Positions 16,999-26,271 of a stretch of DNA of 50,161 bases are shown piece after piece. The notes under the pieces were generated by a model. It searched no databases and was not told the origin of the DNA. It saw only the letters and a list, made by a program, of their open reading frames with translations. How positions within the stretch are numbered: position 1 is the first letter of the stretch; every line of letters begins with the position of its first letter. Made by a program: the position numbers and the translations under genes. The DNA lies in NCBI GenBank assembly GCA_903904815.1, contig CAIVDU010000063.1, positions 1-50,161 of the forward strand, written 5' to 3'. The stretch comes from an uncultured Armatimonadota bacterium (GTDB taxonomy: Bacteria > Armatimonadota > Fimbriimonadia > Fimbriimonadales > Fimbriimonadaceae).

Positions 16999-18309
16999 AT
17001 GGCAATTGCTCCCGCGCCGCAACCCCTTCTCCACGTTGAGAATCTGAGCAAGACGTATCCGCGCGTCGATTCAGGCGGATCGTTTACCGTCCTTGAGGAC
17101 GTGAGCCTTTCGGTGATGCCGAATGAGATTGTCGCACTCCTCGGCCGCAGTGGCAGCGGGAAGAGCACGCTCCTCAGATCGGTCGCCGGCCTCATCAAGC
17201 CGACCAAGGGCACCGTTTACAGCTCAGGGAAGCCGGTCACCGGGCCCAACTCCGATGTAGCCATGGTCTTCCAGAGCTTCGCCCTGTTGCCTTGGCTCAC
17301 GGTCACTGAGAACGTAGAAGTTGGCCTCGAGGTTCTGAGACTCGATCACAAAGAAGTCCGAAAGCGCTCGCAAGAAGCGCTCAAAATGGTTGGCCTAGAG
17401 GGATTCGGCAAGGCCTACCCGCGGGAGCTCTCGGGCGGCATGCAGCAACGAGTTGGTTTCGCACGCGCTTTCGTTGTTCGGCCCAGATTGCTCCTGCTCG
17501 ACGAACCGTTTAGCGCGCTAGACGTCCTCACCGCTGAGAACCTCCGCGGTGAAATTGGTGACCTTTGGGAAGCCGGTCATTTTCCGGCGCAAAGCGTGAT
17601 CCTGGTGACTCACAACATCGAGGAAGCGATCATGTTAGCAGACCGGGTGGTGGTGATGTCCTCGAATCCGGGAAGGATTCGAGGGCAGATCAGGATCGAC
17701 TTGGCTCGCCCTCGGGAGAGAAACTCTGCGGATTTTCGGGCGATGGCAGATCACATCTATACGATCATGACCAACCCGGAGACAAGCGTTGCTCCGATGT
17801 TCTCTCCAGGACGCCGGCCTCTGGAGACCACTCCGTTGCCGCACGCTCGCCCTGGCGCCATAAGCGGTCTTCTAGAGCTCGTAGAGGACTACGGTGGCGC
17901 GGACGACGTAGCGGTCATTTCCGACCGTCTCAGAATCGAGGCTGATGACCTGCTTCCAATTCTCGATGCTGCCGTTCTGCTCGGGTTTGCCGAGGTCCGG
18001 CAGGGTGATGTCACCCTTACCGAAACGGGTCGGTCGTTCGCGGAAGGGGAAGTGGAAGCGGCGAAGAGAATCTTTCGATCGCAGGTGCTCGACCGAGCTC
18101 CGCTTGTCAGAACGATGTACGAGGCTCTTCTCACGTCGAAGGGAGGTCGTATGCGCCAAGAGTTCTTCCTCGACGTCCTCGATGAGAACTACTCAGAAGA
18201 GGAGGCCAAGAGTCAGTTCGATACGGCGGTACACTGGGCAAGATACGCCGGCCTTTTCGAATACGACTCCGACGAGGAGACTCTGAGACTCCACGAGATA
18301 GAGCAGTAG
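16999..18309 (+). CDS. ABC transporter ATPase with C-terminal AAA-associated domain
   Basis: 436 residues. ATPase domain ~10-265: Walker A GRSGSGKST, signature LSGGMQQRVGFARA, Walker B LLLLDEPFSALD, and switch His in LVTHNIEEA, as in SsuB/TauB-type importers. Residues ~285-430 form an added domain (SGLLELVEDYGGADDVAVIS, then ADDLLPILDAAVLLGFAEV) that fits the AAA-associated C-terminal family PF09821, winged-helix in character. It drives the double permease encoded 15 bases upstream. The extra domain may sense a ligand or gate the ATPase; its function is not established as far as I know. Confidence 0.88.
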   Translation: MAIAPAPQPLLHVENLSKTYPRVDSGGSFTVLEDVSLSVMPNEIVALLGRSGSGKSTLLRSVAGLIKPTKGTVYSSGKPVTGPNSDVAMVFQSFALLPWLTVTENVEVGLEVLRLDHKEVRKRSQEALKMVGLEGFGKAYPRELSGGMQQRVGFARAFVVRPRLLLLDEPFSALDVLTAENLRGEIGDLWEAGHFPAQSVILVTHNIEEAIMLADRVVVMSSNPGRIRGQIRIDLARPRERNSADFRAMADHIYTIMTNPETSVAPMFSPGRRPLETTPLPHARPGAISGLLELVEDYGGADDVAVISDRLRIEADDLLPILDAAVLLGFAEVRQGDVTLTETGRSFAEGEVEAAKRIFRSQVLDRAPLVRTMYEALLTSKGGRMRQEFFLDVLDENYSEEEAKSQFDTAVHWARYAGLFEYDSDEETLRLHEIEQ

Positions 18310-18316
18310 CCCCGCG

Positions 18317-18613
18317 CTAACCCGCGCTGACTAGCTTCAATAGGCCCGGAAACCGAGACTCGATGTCTTCTACGGGCACGCGTAGGAGGCGTTGAGTGCC
18401 ACATATCTTTGTTCTAGTGAGCCCCGCTTCACGCAATACGCGACAATGGTGAGTCGTCGTCGACTTTGCGGCTCCCGGCACGAGAGCCCCACAGGGAAGG
18501 CAACCCTCAGTAAGGAGCTTGCGAAAGATTTCCAGTCGAGTAGGGTCTCCGAGGGCAGTGAGAACTTGTTCCAAAGAGATTTTCTCTAGGTCGGGATGCT
18601 CAAGTTCCTCCAT
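18317..18613 (-). CDS. ArsR-family winged-helix repressor
   Basis: 98 residues. LGDPTRLEIFRKLL starts the ArsR HTH, and STTTHHCRVLREAGL is the recognition helix. Four cysteines are present: Cys38 and Cys41 in a CLPC motif, Cys57 in the recognition helix next to His55/His56, and Cys71. These could sense thiol stress or an electrophile. It is divergent from an old-yellow-enzyme gene, with a perfect 20-bp palindrome between them, so it most likely represses that enzyme and relieves on an electrophilic substrate. A TATACT box lies 10 bases before its ATG. Metal sensing is an alternative, but the classical ELCVC motif is absent. Confidence 0.85.
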   Translation of the reverse strand: MEELEHPDLEKISLEQVLTALGDPTRLEIFRKLLTEGCLPCGALVPGAAKSTTTHHCRVLREAGLTRTKICGTQRLLRVPVEDIESRFPGLLKLVSAG

Positions 18614-18650
18614 CTGTCCTAAAAGTATAGGTCATCGAAAAGGCGAATCT

Positions 18651-18674
18651 GGTAAGTTCGATGATAATCGAACT
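18651..18674 (+). promoter_or_regulatory. Promoter with overlapping ArsR operator for the OYE gene
   Basis: GGTAAGTT (18651-18658) matches the -10 element used elsewhere in the window. It runs into the palindrome AGTTCGAT-GATA-ATCGAACT (18655-18674), so a bound repressor would cover the -10 box and start site. A GAGGGGAG-type ribosome site precedes the ATG at 18687. Confidence 0.6.
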
Positions 18675-18686
18675 AAGAGGGGAGCT

Positions 18687-19748
18687 ATGAAACTTTTCGA
18701 GACAATTCGCATAAGGGATATCACGCTTAGAAATCGGATCGCCGTGTCGCCAATGTGCCAATATTCGGCCGAAGAGGGGGTTCCGAACGACTGGCACTTT
18801 GTTCATCTTGGAAGCCGAGCGATTGGCGGAGCCGGTTTGGTCATCGCCGAGGCCTCTGCCATCGAACCAGCGGGTCGCATCAGTCCCGGCGATACCGGCA
18901 TCTATAACGACTCGCAGACTGATGCTTGGGCCAGGATCAACCATTTCATCAAGGCTCAAGGATCCGTGGCGGGTATTCAATTGGCTCATGCTGGTCGCAA
19001 GGCGAGCACTGGGGCGCCTTGGACAGGACTTGGTTCGATCAGTCCCGACCAGGGTGGATGGAGTCCAATCTTTGCTCCAAGCGCAATCCCCTTTTCCGAC
19101 GGCTGGCAAATCCCGGAAGTGTTGACTCGCCAAGGAATTCAGGCCGTGGTCAAAGGGTTTATGGATTCGGCTTCTAGGAGTCTCGACGCGGGATTCGAAG
19201 TGGTCGAAATCCACGCGGCTCATGGCTATCTGCTGAACGAATTCTTTTCTCCCTTAACAAACACGAGGACCGACGAATACGGTGGGTCGTTTGAAAATCG
19301 GACTCGCATTGCCCGAGAGGTTGTTTCTGCGATCCGAGAAGTATGGCCAGAGCGTCTTCCGCTCTTCATTCGCATTTCGGCAACAGATTATCTTGAGGGA
19401 GGGTGGGATCTTGAGCAGTCGGTTCAACTCGCTTCGGATCTCAAATCACTCGGCGTAGATCTTATCGACACGTCCTCGGGCGGAAACATGCCCAAGGCAT
19501 CGATACCCGTTGGCCCAGGCTATCAGGTTGATTTTGCGTCCGAAATCCGATCGCGGGCAAACGTAGCGACGGGAGCGGTGGGGCTGATCACTGAACCCGC
19601 ACAAGCCGAAGAGATCGTTAGCTCTGAAAAGGCAGACCTTGTGCTCTTGGCGAGAGAACTGCTTCGGGATCCTTACTGGCCTCGCAGAGCCGCCGCCGAG
19701 CTCGGCGTTGAGATCACGGCTCCAGATCAGTATGCAAGGGCCTGGTAG
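18687..19748 (+). CDS. NADH:flavin oxidoreductase, YqjM/NamA-type old yellow enzyme
   Basis: 353 residues from the ATG at 18687, supported by GAGGGGAG upstream; longer in-frame starts run into the operator. SPMCQYSA holds Cys24, the FMN-tuning cysteine that marks the YqjM (thermophilic-like) class. QLAHAGRKAS and EIHAAHGYLLNEFFSP carry the paired His and other active-site residues. The C-terminal half is the FMN phosphate-binding end of the barrel (GAVGLIT, LLARELLRDPYWP). It reduces activated C=C bonds of enals, enones, quinones or nitro compounds with NADPH. Regulation by the divergent ArsR-type repressor suggests a detoxification role induced by electrophiles. Confidence 0.92.
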   Translation: MKLFETIRIRDITLRNRIAVSPMCQYSAEEGVPNDWHFVHLGSRAIGGAGLVIAEASAIEPAGRISPGDTGIYNDSQTDAWARINHFIKAQGSVAGIQLAHAGRKASTGAPWTGLGSISPDQGGWSPIFAPSAIPFSDGWQIPEVLTRQGIQAVVKGFMDSASRSLDAGFEVVEIHAAHGYLLNEFFSPLTNTRTDEYGGSFENRTRIAREVVSAIREVWPERLPLFIRISATDYLEGGWDLEQSVQLASDLKSLGVDLIDTSSGGNMPKASIPVGPGYQVDFASEIRSRANVATGAVGLITEPAQAEEIVSSEKADLVLLARELLRDPYWPRRAAAELGVEITAPDQYARAW

Positions 19749-19825
19749 TCGGGAATCCTGGAAGCTCCAGAGGGTAGGCGCTTTCGCGGCGATAGGCTGC
19801 CTCGAATTGGAGGTCTAATAGAGGG

Positions 19826-20839
19826 GTGTATTTGCGCCCCTCTCTGATCTTCGGGCTGCTCATGGCACTCTGTGGCATGGTTTTCGGCCAGGAACGCCTG
19901 CTCGCCCCCGGGGTATCTCTCAAAATTACGTGCGATGAAGTCCCCGACCTCTGCATCGTTCGCACAATCGAGGCCACCGGGACAATCGCGCTTCCTGGGT
20001 TCGGCGATGTTCCCGCCATTGACATGCCGCTCTCTCGGCTTCAGCAACGCCTTGTCGCGCTGGTTTCATTTCGGTTTGGTCACCGGATTGGCGTCACCAC
20101 GGAGCTTGCTGGGCGAGTAGGGGACGGGGTGAGAGTCGAGGGTCTGATCAAGGCGTCGTTTTCCCGCAAGTGGTCTCGATCTCTCACCATGAGATCTTTG
20201 TTGGCCGACGTCCCCCTCCTTGACAATGCGGACGTTTCGCATGTGACCGTTTTCAGGGGCTCGGCTGGAAAATGGAAAATAGACGTCAGTCTCGACGACT
20301 TCAGCCTAAGACCAGGCGACATCGTAGAGGTCGGGGCCCGGCAAAGCGAGGACTTCGTGGTCATCGTAGGCCCGGTTCTCAAACCTGGAACGGTTCTCGC
20401 TAGGTCTGGCATGACCCTCTCGGAAGCAATCCAAGGCGCGGGTGGTCTAACTGGTCACGGAGATCCGTCAAATATCTCCCTCCGCCATACCGACGGAACG
20501 GTCGAAGTGCTTGACCTCAAAAAGCGAGGGGCAATACTCGTTCGGCCGGGGGACTGGATTAGCGTGGGTTTGTCCCAAGTCCGACAGTTTGTCTCAGTGC
20601 TGGGACCTGTTCCTCGTAGTGGTCTGATCGAATTCAAGGATGGGATGACTCTTACCGACGCGATCCGAAGCGCGGGAGCCGATCCTGCGAAACTCGGCGA
20701 CAACGTGACGATCACCCATGTTCTGGGCAAATTGACGAGACCTATCAAGTTTCATTTGGTGCGAATTTTGGCCAAGATTGAACCGGACCCAGTGCTCATG
20801 GCGTCGGATTCTGTTGTGCTGGAGGAACGGAGACGGTGA
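19826..20839 (+). CDS. Secreted SLBB-domain protein (polysaccharide-export type)
   Basis: 337 residues, GTG start with GGAGG about 12 bases upstream. A signal peptide (SLIFGLLMALCGMVFGQ) leads to a Wza-N-like beta region, then two SLBB repeats: about 172-230 (VVIVGPVLKPGTVLARSGM, then LSEAIQGAGGL) and 253-305 (VSVLGPVPRSGLIEFKDGM, then TLTDAIRSAGA). SLBB proteins bind polysaccharide at the outer membrane or within export channels. No Wzc or Wzy gene adjoins. The stop overlaps the dipeptidase start by four bases (GTGA), so the two are coupled. Confidence 0.8.
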   Translation: MYLRPSLIFGLLMALCGMVFGQERLLAPGVSLKITCDEVPDLCIVRTIEATGTIALPGFGDVPAIDMPLSRLQQRLVALVSFRFGHRIGVTTELAGRVGDGVRVEGLIKASFSRKWSRSLTMRSLLADVPLLDNADVSHVTVFRGSAGKWKIDVSLDDFSLRPGDIVEVGARQSEDFVVIVGPVLKPGTVLARSGMTLSEAIQGAGGLTGHGDPSNISLRHTDGTVEVLDLKKRGAILVRPGDWISVGLSQVRQFVSVLGPVPRSGLIEFKDGMTLTDAIRSAGADPAKLGDNVTITHVLGKLTRPIKFHLVRILAKIEPDPVLMASDSVVLEERRR

Positions 20840-21564
20840 CGCGCTGGGATCGCACAAAGGGTAGACCGGAGCCTATCGGCGCCCTTAATCGGGTCAAGGA
20901 GGTTGAGTCCGGCGAGCCTCTGGTCGACCTGCGGGAAGTGGCGCCTTCGGTCAGGCAGCTTCGACCTCAGGTCATTCCTTACGTTCGGCAACGAGTCGCT
21001 GAGATGTGCGAAATTGCGGCCCAATCTCTTCCGTCCGGTTACCACCTTGGTTTGGTGGAGGGTTGGAGACCCATCGAACGCCAGCAGCGCATCTACGACT
21101 TTTTCTGGAATGCAGCGGTAGAAGCCTATCCCGACCGCGATTTTGCCGCTCTGCGACGAACGGTTTGTCGTTGGGTTGCGCCTACCGATCAAAAAGCGCC
21201 GCCGGGACACTGCACGGGTGCGGCGGTCGACGTTTTCCTCCTTGACGATAACGATCAAACCATCGACGTCACCAGTCCTTTCGATCGATTTGAGTCTGCT
21301 CCGACCTACACCTTTGGGCTGTCTGAAGTGGCTCAGTTTAATCGCACGATCTTAGTCGAGGCCATGCTCGGTGCTGGGTTCTCAAACTGCCGAGACGAGT
21401 GGTGGCACTACAGTTTCGGAGATGCCGGTTGGGCCGTAAGGATGGGGTACTCGGAGTGCCCGTATGGTCTGGCCAAGATTCCGTTCTACCTTTATGAACA
21501 CCTGGAGAAGGAACACGAAGAAGACATGAAGGAACGTGTGAGCCCGTTCCTTCCACGCACCTAG
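20836..21564 (+). CDS. D-Ala-D-Ala dipeptidase, VanX/DdpX-like (M15D)
   Basis: 242 residues, no signal peptide, GTG start overlapping the SLBB gene. The M15 zinc motifs are intact: HCTGAAVDV (HxxGxAxD, first His and Asp ligands) and EWWHYSF (Glu base and second His). EGWRPIERQQRIYDFF carries the conserved Arg that holds the substrate carboxylate. The enzyme cleaves D-alanyl-D-alanine, used for cell-wall turnover or feeding in most bacteria; vancomycin resistance needs VanHA partners that are not here. It is convergent with, and one base from, the large secreted protein gene. Confidence 0.9.
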   Translation: MTRWDRTKGRPEPIGALNRVKEVESGEPLVDLREVAPSVRQLRPQVIPYVRQRVAEMCEIAAQSLPSGYHLGLVEGWRPIERQQRIYDFFWNAAVEAYPDRDFAALRRTVCRWVAPTDQKAPPGHCTGAAVDVFLLDDNDQTIDVTSPFDRFESAPTYTFGLSEVAQFNRTILVEAMLGAGFSNCRDEWWHYSFGDAGWAVRMGYSECPYGLAKIPFYLYEHLEKEHEEDMKERVSPFLPRT

Positions 21565-21565
21565 A

Positions 21566-24067
21566 CTATTGAGACTGTCTGCCCCGGGTTCGGTCCGTGC
21601 CCTTCTTTGGTTTGGTTGGATTCGTGTTGGCGGTGCTTGCCGGCTCCGGCTGATCGATACCGTTGGGTTTGAATGGCGACGGCGCCAGCAGCACGACGTC
21701 GATCGCGAGGTCGCTAGGGGTATCGCCATTCACCAGAATCTTGATACTCGAGTTAGCCCCGGCGAGCCGAGTGACTCCTAGCTTGTACCATCCAAATCCA
21801 TTCCCATAGAGACTTATGGGCTCGGTGTTGATCGACAAAGTTTGTCCGCCAATTGTGGAGACCTCGTTACCTTGTTGGTCCGTTTGGCCGCCAACAATCA
21901 CCTGAATATCCCCTCGCCGATCTGCGGGAATGCGCGCCGAAATCCACACTTCCTGGTCTGAAACTGACTTGACGGGGACGATAAAGTTCGCATAGTAACC
22001 GCTCGGGCCAGGGGGGAGTTGGGTTCGCAGTGCCAGAGCTGATCCACCGCTACAGGCTGGCGAAGAGTCGATTTCACTGAAGTTGTGATCTCGGCAGTTT
22101 TCAGCTTCGATCCAGGTGTAGCGCCCCATTTTGCTACTCAGGGAACGATAGGCGGCACGCATTTTTACGAAAGCGGCTCCAGGGTTGAATTTGAACTGGC
22201 CGTACGCCTCTTGAAAGGCATACAGCTCTTCGGGCGCTTCCTGATGCAATTTCTCCAGGGTCGAAGAAAGTTGGAAGAATCGAAGCCCAGTCTCCTTGTA
22301 GGCCTCCTCGGGAACCGGAATTTCGTCTGTTCCGGTGATCAATACCGGGGTCTGTCCCATCTCAATTTCCAGACCGGTTTTCTCGATCCTTGGCATGGGG
22401 TTCGTGCCATCTAAAGTCGTTACCTTGGCGAGATTGGGTTGGGCCATGAGGAGCTTAACGCGACCCGGCTTGAGTGCTGCGATCGCGAAAGTCTTCTTGC
22501 CGTCTTGGGTATATCGGTAGGCCGAGTAGAGCGTTCCAAGATCGACCCGATCTCCATCGGTCGGACTCGGCAACCACCAAGCGCCTCCCGGCAGATGCTG
22601 AATTTGCGCCGGGTTGAGCGCATTTTCTGGAAAGAAAATTGCCCGAGGGGAGGTGTCGGCCAGGGAAGGATCGGCTGCAGACGCGCCCGCAGCGGCGATG
22701 GCCTTTAGCAGCGTCGGACTTTCCGCCCGAACGAAGACGCCACGGGCTCCCAAGCTCGTGACGTCTTCTAAGACACCTGAGACCTGAGAGGCTTCGGCGC
22801 CTGGCCCGAGGTCGACTTCAGTCGCTGGGAACCACCCGGCTCGCTTCCATCGGAGCATGCTGCTTGCCGCACGCCCGGCGGTATCGAACACGGTGCTCGG
22901 AGCGGTGCCCACCGTCCTCATGCCGATTCCGTCGAGTGTCGGCGCCTGAGATTCATAGGCTGCCGCCCAACCGGCCCATTGTTGAACAACGGGAACGTCC
23001 ACCGCGTCGTGAAGGTCTTTCACGATTCGCAAGTAGCGCCGGGCGCCGGCGCTCTCAACGACGGTTGTAATGTCGGACCAGATCTTGCTGCGTCGATTGT
23101 CGCAACCATAAAGGTGGTCGGTTGCCGGATCCCAAAGCTGAGAAACGCCTCTGGTGCCTGACCAGAGTGGAACCAAGCGAGCCATGGTATCGAAATCTTT
23201 GAGGTCGTTCGAAGCAAGTGCCCAGGTTCGTTGCGCTGTTTCGAGAGACTTGTAGTTATCGACCAAATAGGTTCGCAATTCGTCGCGGAAATACGAACTT
23301 GTAGGAACGAATCTGAGTTCCTTGCCCGGAAGCACCACGGATCTTCCAAAGGGGTCCACGATCCCTCGGAGCCCGGCCCCCGGAGCGTGACGCTTCAATG
23401 ATTGAAGAAGTGAGTCTCGGTGCTTATCAAGCGACTCCCAGTAATCCGGCAACTGAGCGCTCGTCGTGATCGGATAGATCAACACGACTCTTTCCAGGCC
23501 GCCAGGAGCGTCTGCCGTATAGTTGAGGACGCCGTCAGTCACTTGCACTCGGGCGTACTTGGTGATCGATCCGTCTCTCCGAAGCGCGACGACAACGAGG
23601 GCTGACTGAACGCCAGGAAGGCTAGCATGAATCGTTTGGGTGTCCTTGATGCCCGTGAATCGATACCCTTGCGGCTCGACGGCAACTCCGGTGCTCATCG
23701 GAGCGAGCGAGTTAATCCGGAGGAGGAATCGACAGTGATGCTGGTTCAAACTCGCCAGAACGCTATCCCACCCTGCTCCGGAGGCGGGAAGGTCCACAAC
23801 AAAGTCGTTCAATCCAGCCGCAGTGGCCCTCTCGATGGCTTCGGGCGAGTCGACGATCGTGCCGGCTGGCAGGTAGGGTTTGCCATCCCAAATCAGGGTC
23901 GAATGGTCGTTGATAGACCAAGAAACCGATGATTTGGCATCCGGATGGTATGTCCCTTGGGTGCGTTGCGCTTGCACAACAGACACAGAAAGGGTGAGGA
24001 TTGAAAGAGCAAGGAGCCGCACGTTCGTTAGGCTACCTCCCTGTATCTGCTTTGTAATCGGTAGCAT
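21566..24067 (-). CDS. Large secreted protein with C-terminal carbohydrate-binding-like domain
   Basis: 833 residues. A signal peptide is clear (VRLLALSILTLSVSVVQAQ). The ATG at 24067 lacks a ribosome site; a GTG at 24022 begins exactly at the signal peptide and has GGAGG 13 bases before it, so the true start may be 24022. Residues ~55-480 look like a TIM-barrel glycosidase-like region (SINDHSTLIWDGKPYLPAG at its start), but I cannot name catalytic residues. Residues ~640-800 begin with YTWIEAEN, the opening of CBM6/CBM35-type modules. The last ~25 residues are a Pro/Thr/Lys-rich tail. It probably binds and perhaps hydrolyses a polysaccharide outside the cell; the enzyme family is not recognised. 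Confidence 0.7.
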   Translation of the reverse strand: MLPITKQIQGGSLTNVRLLALSILTLSVSVVQAQRTQGTYHPDAKSSVSWSINDHSTLIWDGKPYLPAGTIVDSPEAIERATAAGLNDFVVDLPASGAGWDSVLASLNQHHCRFLLRINSLAPMSTGVAVEPQGYRFTGIKDTQTIHASLPGVQSALVVVALRRDGSITKYARVQVTDGVLNYTADAPGGLERVVLIYPITTSAQLPDYWESLDKHRDSLLQSLKRHAPGAGLRGIVDPFGRSVVLPGKELRFVPTSSYFRDELRTYLVDNYKSLETAQRTWALASNDLKDFDTMARLVPLWSGTRGVSQLWDPATDHLYGCDNRRSKIWSDITTVVESAGARRYLRIVKDLHDAVDVPVVQQWAGWAAAYESQAPTLDGIGMRTVGTAPSTVFDTAGRAASSMLRWKRAGWFPATEVDLGPGAEASQVSGVLEDVTSLGARGVFVRAESPTLLKAIAAAGASAADPSLADTSPRAIFFPENALNPAQIQHLPGGAWWLPSPTDGDRVDLGTLYSAYRYTQDGKKTFAIAALKPGRVKLLMAQPNLAKVTTLDGTNPMPRIEKTGLEIEMGQTPVLITGTDEIPVPEEAYKETGLRFFQLSSTLEKLHQEAPEELYAFQEAYGQFKFNPGAAFVKMRAAYRSLSSKMGRYTWIEAENCRDHNFSEIDSSPACSGGSALALRTQLPPGPSGYYANFIVPVKSVSDQEVWISARIPADRRGDIQVIVGGQTDQQGNEVSTIGGQTLSINTEPISLYGNGFGWYKLGVTRLAGANSSIKILVNGDTPSDLAIDVVLLAPSPFKPNGIDQPEPASTANTNPTKPKKGTDRTRGRQSQ

Positions 24068-24113
24068 TAGCTAAAGAGCAAGAGGGGGTGAGACCCTCAA
24101 AGCGTTCACGCGC

Positions 24114-24121
24114 GGTAATCT
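24114..24121 (+). promoter_or_regulatory. Leaderless -10 element (GGTAATCT) of transketolase
   Basis: GGTAATCT ends 7 bases before the ATG at 24129 with no Shine-Dalgarno sequence between. The same spacing occurs at several other genes in the window. Confidence 0.5.
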
Positions 24122-24128
24122 CATCTGT

Positions 24129-26111
24129 ATGTCAGTGAGCACTGCGAGTCTCGAAGAACTCAGCATTAATACTATTCGTGGCTTGTCCATGGACGGAGTC
24201 GAAGCGGCCAAGAGCGGTCATGCCGGCTTGCCGCTTGGCGCAGCCCCGATGGCTTACGTGCTTTGGACTAAACACCTAAAGTTCAACCCCAAGGATCCGC
24301 AGTGGCTGGATCGAGATCGATTTATCCTGTCGGCCGGCCACGGTTCGATGCTTCTGTACTCCCTGCTGCACCTCACTGGCTTCGATCTGCCTATGTCGGA
24401 GCTGAAGAGGTTCCGTCAACTCCACAGTAAGACACCGGGGCATCCGGAGAACCACATGACTCCGGGGGTGGAGATGGCGACTGGGCCTCTTGGGCAAGGC
24501 GTCGCTCACTCGGTAGGTTTTGCAATTGCCGAGAGTTTCCTCGCCGCGACCTACAACCGACCTGGCCACGACCTTATCGATCACCACACCTACGCGCTAT
24601 GCTCCGACGGTGATCTCATGGAAGGCGTCAGTAATGAAGCAGCCTCCCTCGCTGGACATCTTCAGCTTGGCAAGCTCACCTGGCTCTATGACGACAACGG
24701 CATAAGCATCGACGGGAAGACGGAAATCACTTTTACCGAAGACGTAGAGGTTCGCTTTAAGGGCTTGGGATGGCATACCCAGAGAATCGATGGCATGGAT
24801 CCAGTGGCCGTGGATCAAGCCATTCGCGCCGCCCATGCGGTAACTGACAAGCCGAGCTTGATTTTGGCCAAGACGGTCATCGGTTTCGGGAGTCCAAAGC
24901 TAGCGGGTACCAACAAGGCTCATAGCAACCCCTTTGGTCCTGAGGAACTGAAGGCGACGAAAGAAGCGCTTGGCATCTCACAGGAACCGTTCTATGTGCC
25001 AGCAGAGGTGTATACCAACTTCCAGGCCGCCGGTTTGGCGGGCGCGGCAAAGCAGAAGACGTGGGAAGAGAAGCTCGAAGCCTACTCAGTCGCCTACCCA
25101 ACCGAAGCGGCTCAACTAAAGGCGGCGATTGCGGGAGACCTAGGTTCGGCTTGGCTGGACGCTCTACCGCAGATCTCGGACAAGGTGGCCACGCGAAAGG
25201 CTAGCGAGATCGTAATCAATGCGGTTTCTCCGCACTTGCCTACGCTCATGGGTGGCAGCGCAGACCTCGCAGAGAGCAATCTAACGACTCAGAAGGGCGC
25301 CGGAGTCTTCCAACCGGAATCAAGAGCCGGGAAGAACATCGATTTCGGAGTGCGAGAGCACGCGACCATCGCAGCCGTGAACGGTCTCACGCTCCACGGG
25401 GCGACCCGAGCATTCGGAGCGTCGTTCATGGTCTTCAGCGACTACGCCCGACCTTCGATTCGATTGGGAGCTCTTCAGCATATTCCGGCGATCTATGTGT
25501 TCACTCACGATAGCATCGGCGTCGGCGAAGACGGACCGACCCACGAGCCAGTTGAGCAACTCACCTCGCTGAGAGCGATTCCGAACCTCAACGTGATTCG
25601 GCCCGCGGACGGTTATGAAACAGCCGTCGCATGGAAGATCGCTCTTCAGGCCACCACCACTCCCACCTTCTTGGCGCTAAGCCGCCAGGCGCTCCCGGCC
25701 CTGACCCCGTCCGATTTGAAGAACCACCCATCTGAGAAAGGCGGCTACGTGGTTTTGGAAGCAACGGGGGGCACGCCTAAGTTGGTGCTGATTGGTACCG
25801 GTAGTGAACTGCAGCACGTTGTGGCCGCGAGAGAAACCCTGGAAGCTGAAGGAATCCCGACCCGAGTTGTGAGCCTGCCCTCCTGGTTCCTTTTTGAGAA
25901 GCAAGGAAAGGAGTATGTTCACACGGTGCTTCCTAAGGGCATTCCAACACTGAGCGTAGAGGCTGGTTCCACCTTGGCGTGGCCACGGTACTCCGACGCT
26001 CAAATTGGTGTTGACACGTTCGGACTTTCTGGTCCCGGAGACGTGGTCATGAAGGAGTTTGGATTTACTCCAGAAAACGTCGTAGCTGTCGCAAAGCAGC
26101 TCCTCGGCTAA
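24129..26111 (+). CDS. tkt: Transketolase
   Basis: 660 residues, the normal length. The thiamine-binding half shows [40 protein letters not shown] and the GDG-type motif [13 protein letters not shown], with the cofactor loop continuing to DDNGISIDG. The pyrimidine half shows [15 protein letters not shown] and [20 protein letters not shown]. It moves two-carbon units between sugar phosphates in the pentose phosphate pathway with thiamine diphosphate and a divalent ion, in the cytoplasm. The promoter is probably leaderless and the gene ends in a strong terminator, so it stands alone. Confidence 0.97.
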   Translation: MSVSTASLEELSINTIRGLSMDGVEAAKSGHAGLPLGAAPMAYVLWTKHLKFNPKDPQWLDRDRFILSAGHGSMLLYSLLHLTGFDLPMSELKRFRQLHSKTPGHPENHMTPGVEMATGPLGQGVAHSVGFAIAESFLAATYNRPGHDLIDHHTYALCSDGDLMEGVSNEAASLAGHLQLGKLTWLYDDNGISIDGKTEITFTEDVEVRFKGLGWHTQRIDGMDPVAVDQAIRAAHAVTDKPSLILAKTVIGFGSPKLAGTNKAHSNPFGPEELKATKEALGISQEPFYVPAEVYTNFQAAGLAGAAKQKTWEEKLEAYSVAYPTEAAQLKAAIAGDLGSAWLDALPQISDKVATRKASEIVINAVSPHLPTLMGGSADLAESNLTTQKGAGVFQPESRAGKNIDFGVREHATIAAVNGLTLHGATRAFGASFMVFSDYARPSIRLGALQHIPAIYVFTHDSIGVGEDGPTHEPVEQLTSLRAIPNLNVIRPADGYETAVAWKIALQATTTPTFLALSRQALPALTPSDLKNHPSEKGGYVVLEATGGTPKLVLIGTGSELQHVVAARETLEAEGIPTRVVSLPSWFLFEKQGKEYVHTVLPKGIPTLSVEAGSTLAWPRYSDAQIGVDTFGLSGPGDVVMKEFGFTPENVVAVAKQLLG

Positions 26112-26132
26112 GGCGAGGCGATTCGGTATCTG

Positions 26133-26164
26133 GCGGGCTCTCGAATGAGAGTCCGCTTTTTTTT
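26133..26164 (+). terminator. Intrinsic terminator of transketolase
   Basis: Stem GCGGGCTCTC with GAGAGTCCGC (one G-T pair), loop GAAT, followed by eight T residues. Confidence 0.92.
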
Positions 26165-26271
26165 GGCAATCCTTGCCAATAGGGTTCACTCCTCGCCCGC
26201 AAGGCGGCAAAATGGGCGCATCCGAAGGGAACTTGCCTTCCGGGTGCTTACCGTATTTGTTTGGAGTTACC

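Noticed and set aside
20836-21564. Vancomycin-resistance cluster
   Set aside because: Only the M15D dipeptidase is present; VanH and VanA-type genes are absent, so cell-wall recycling is more likely.
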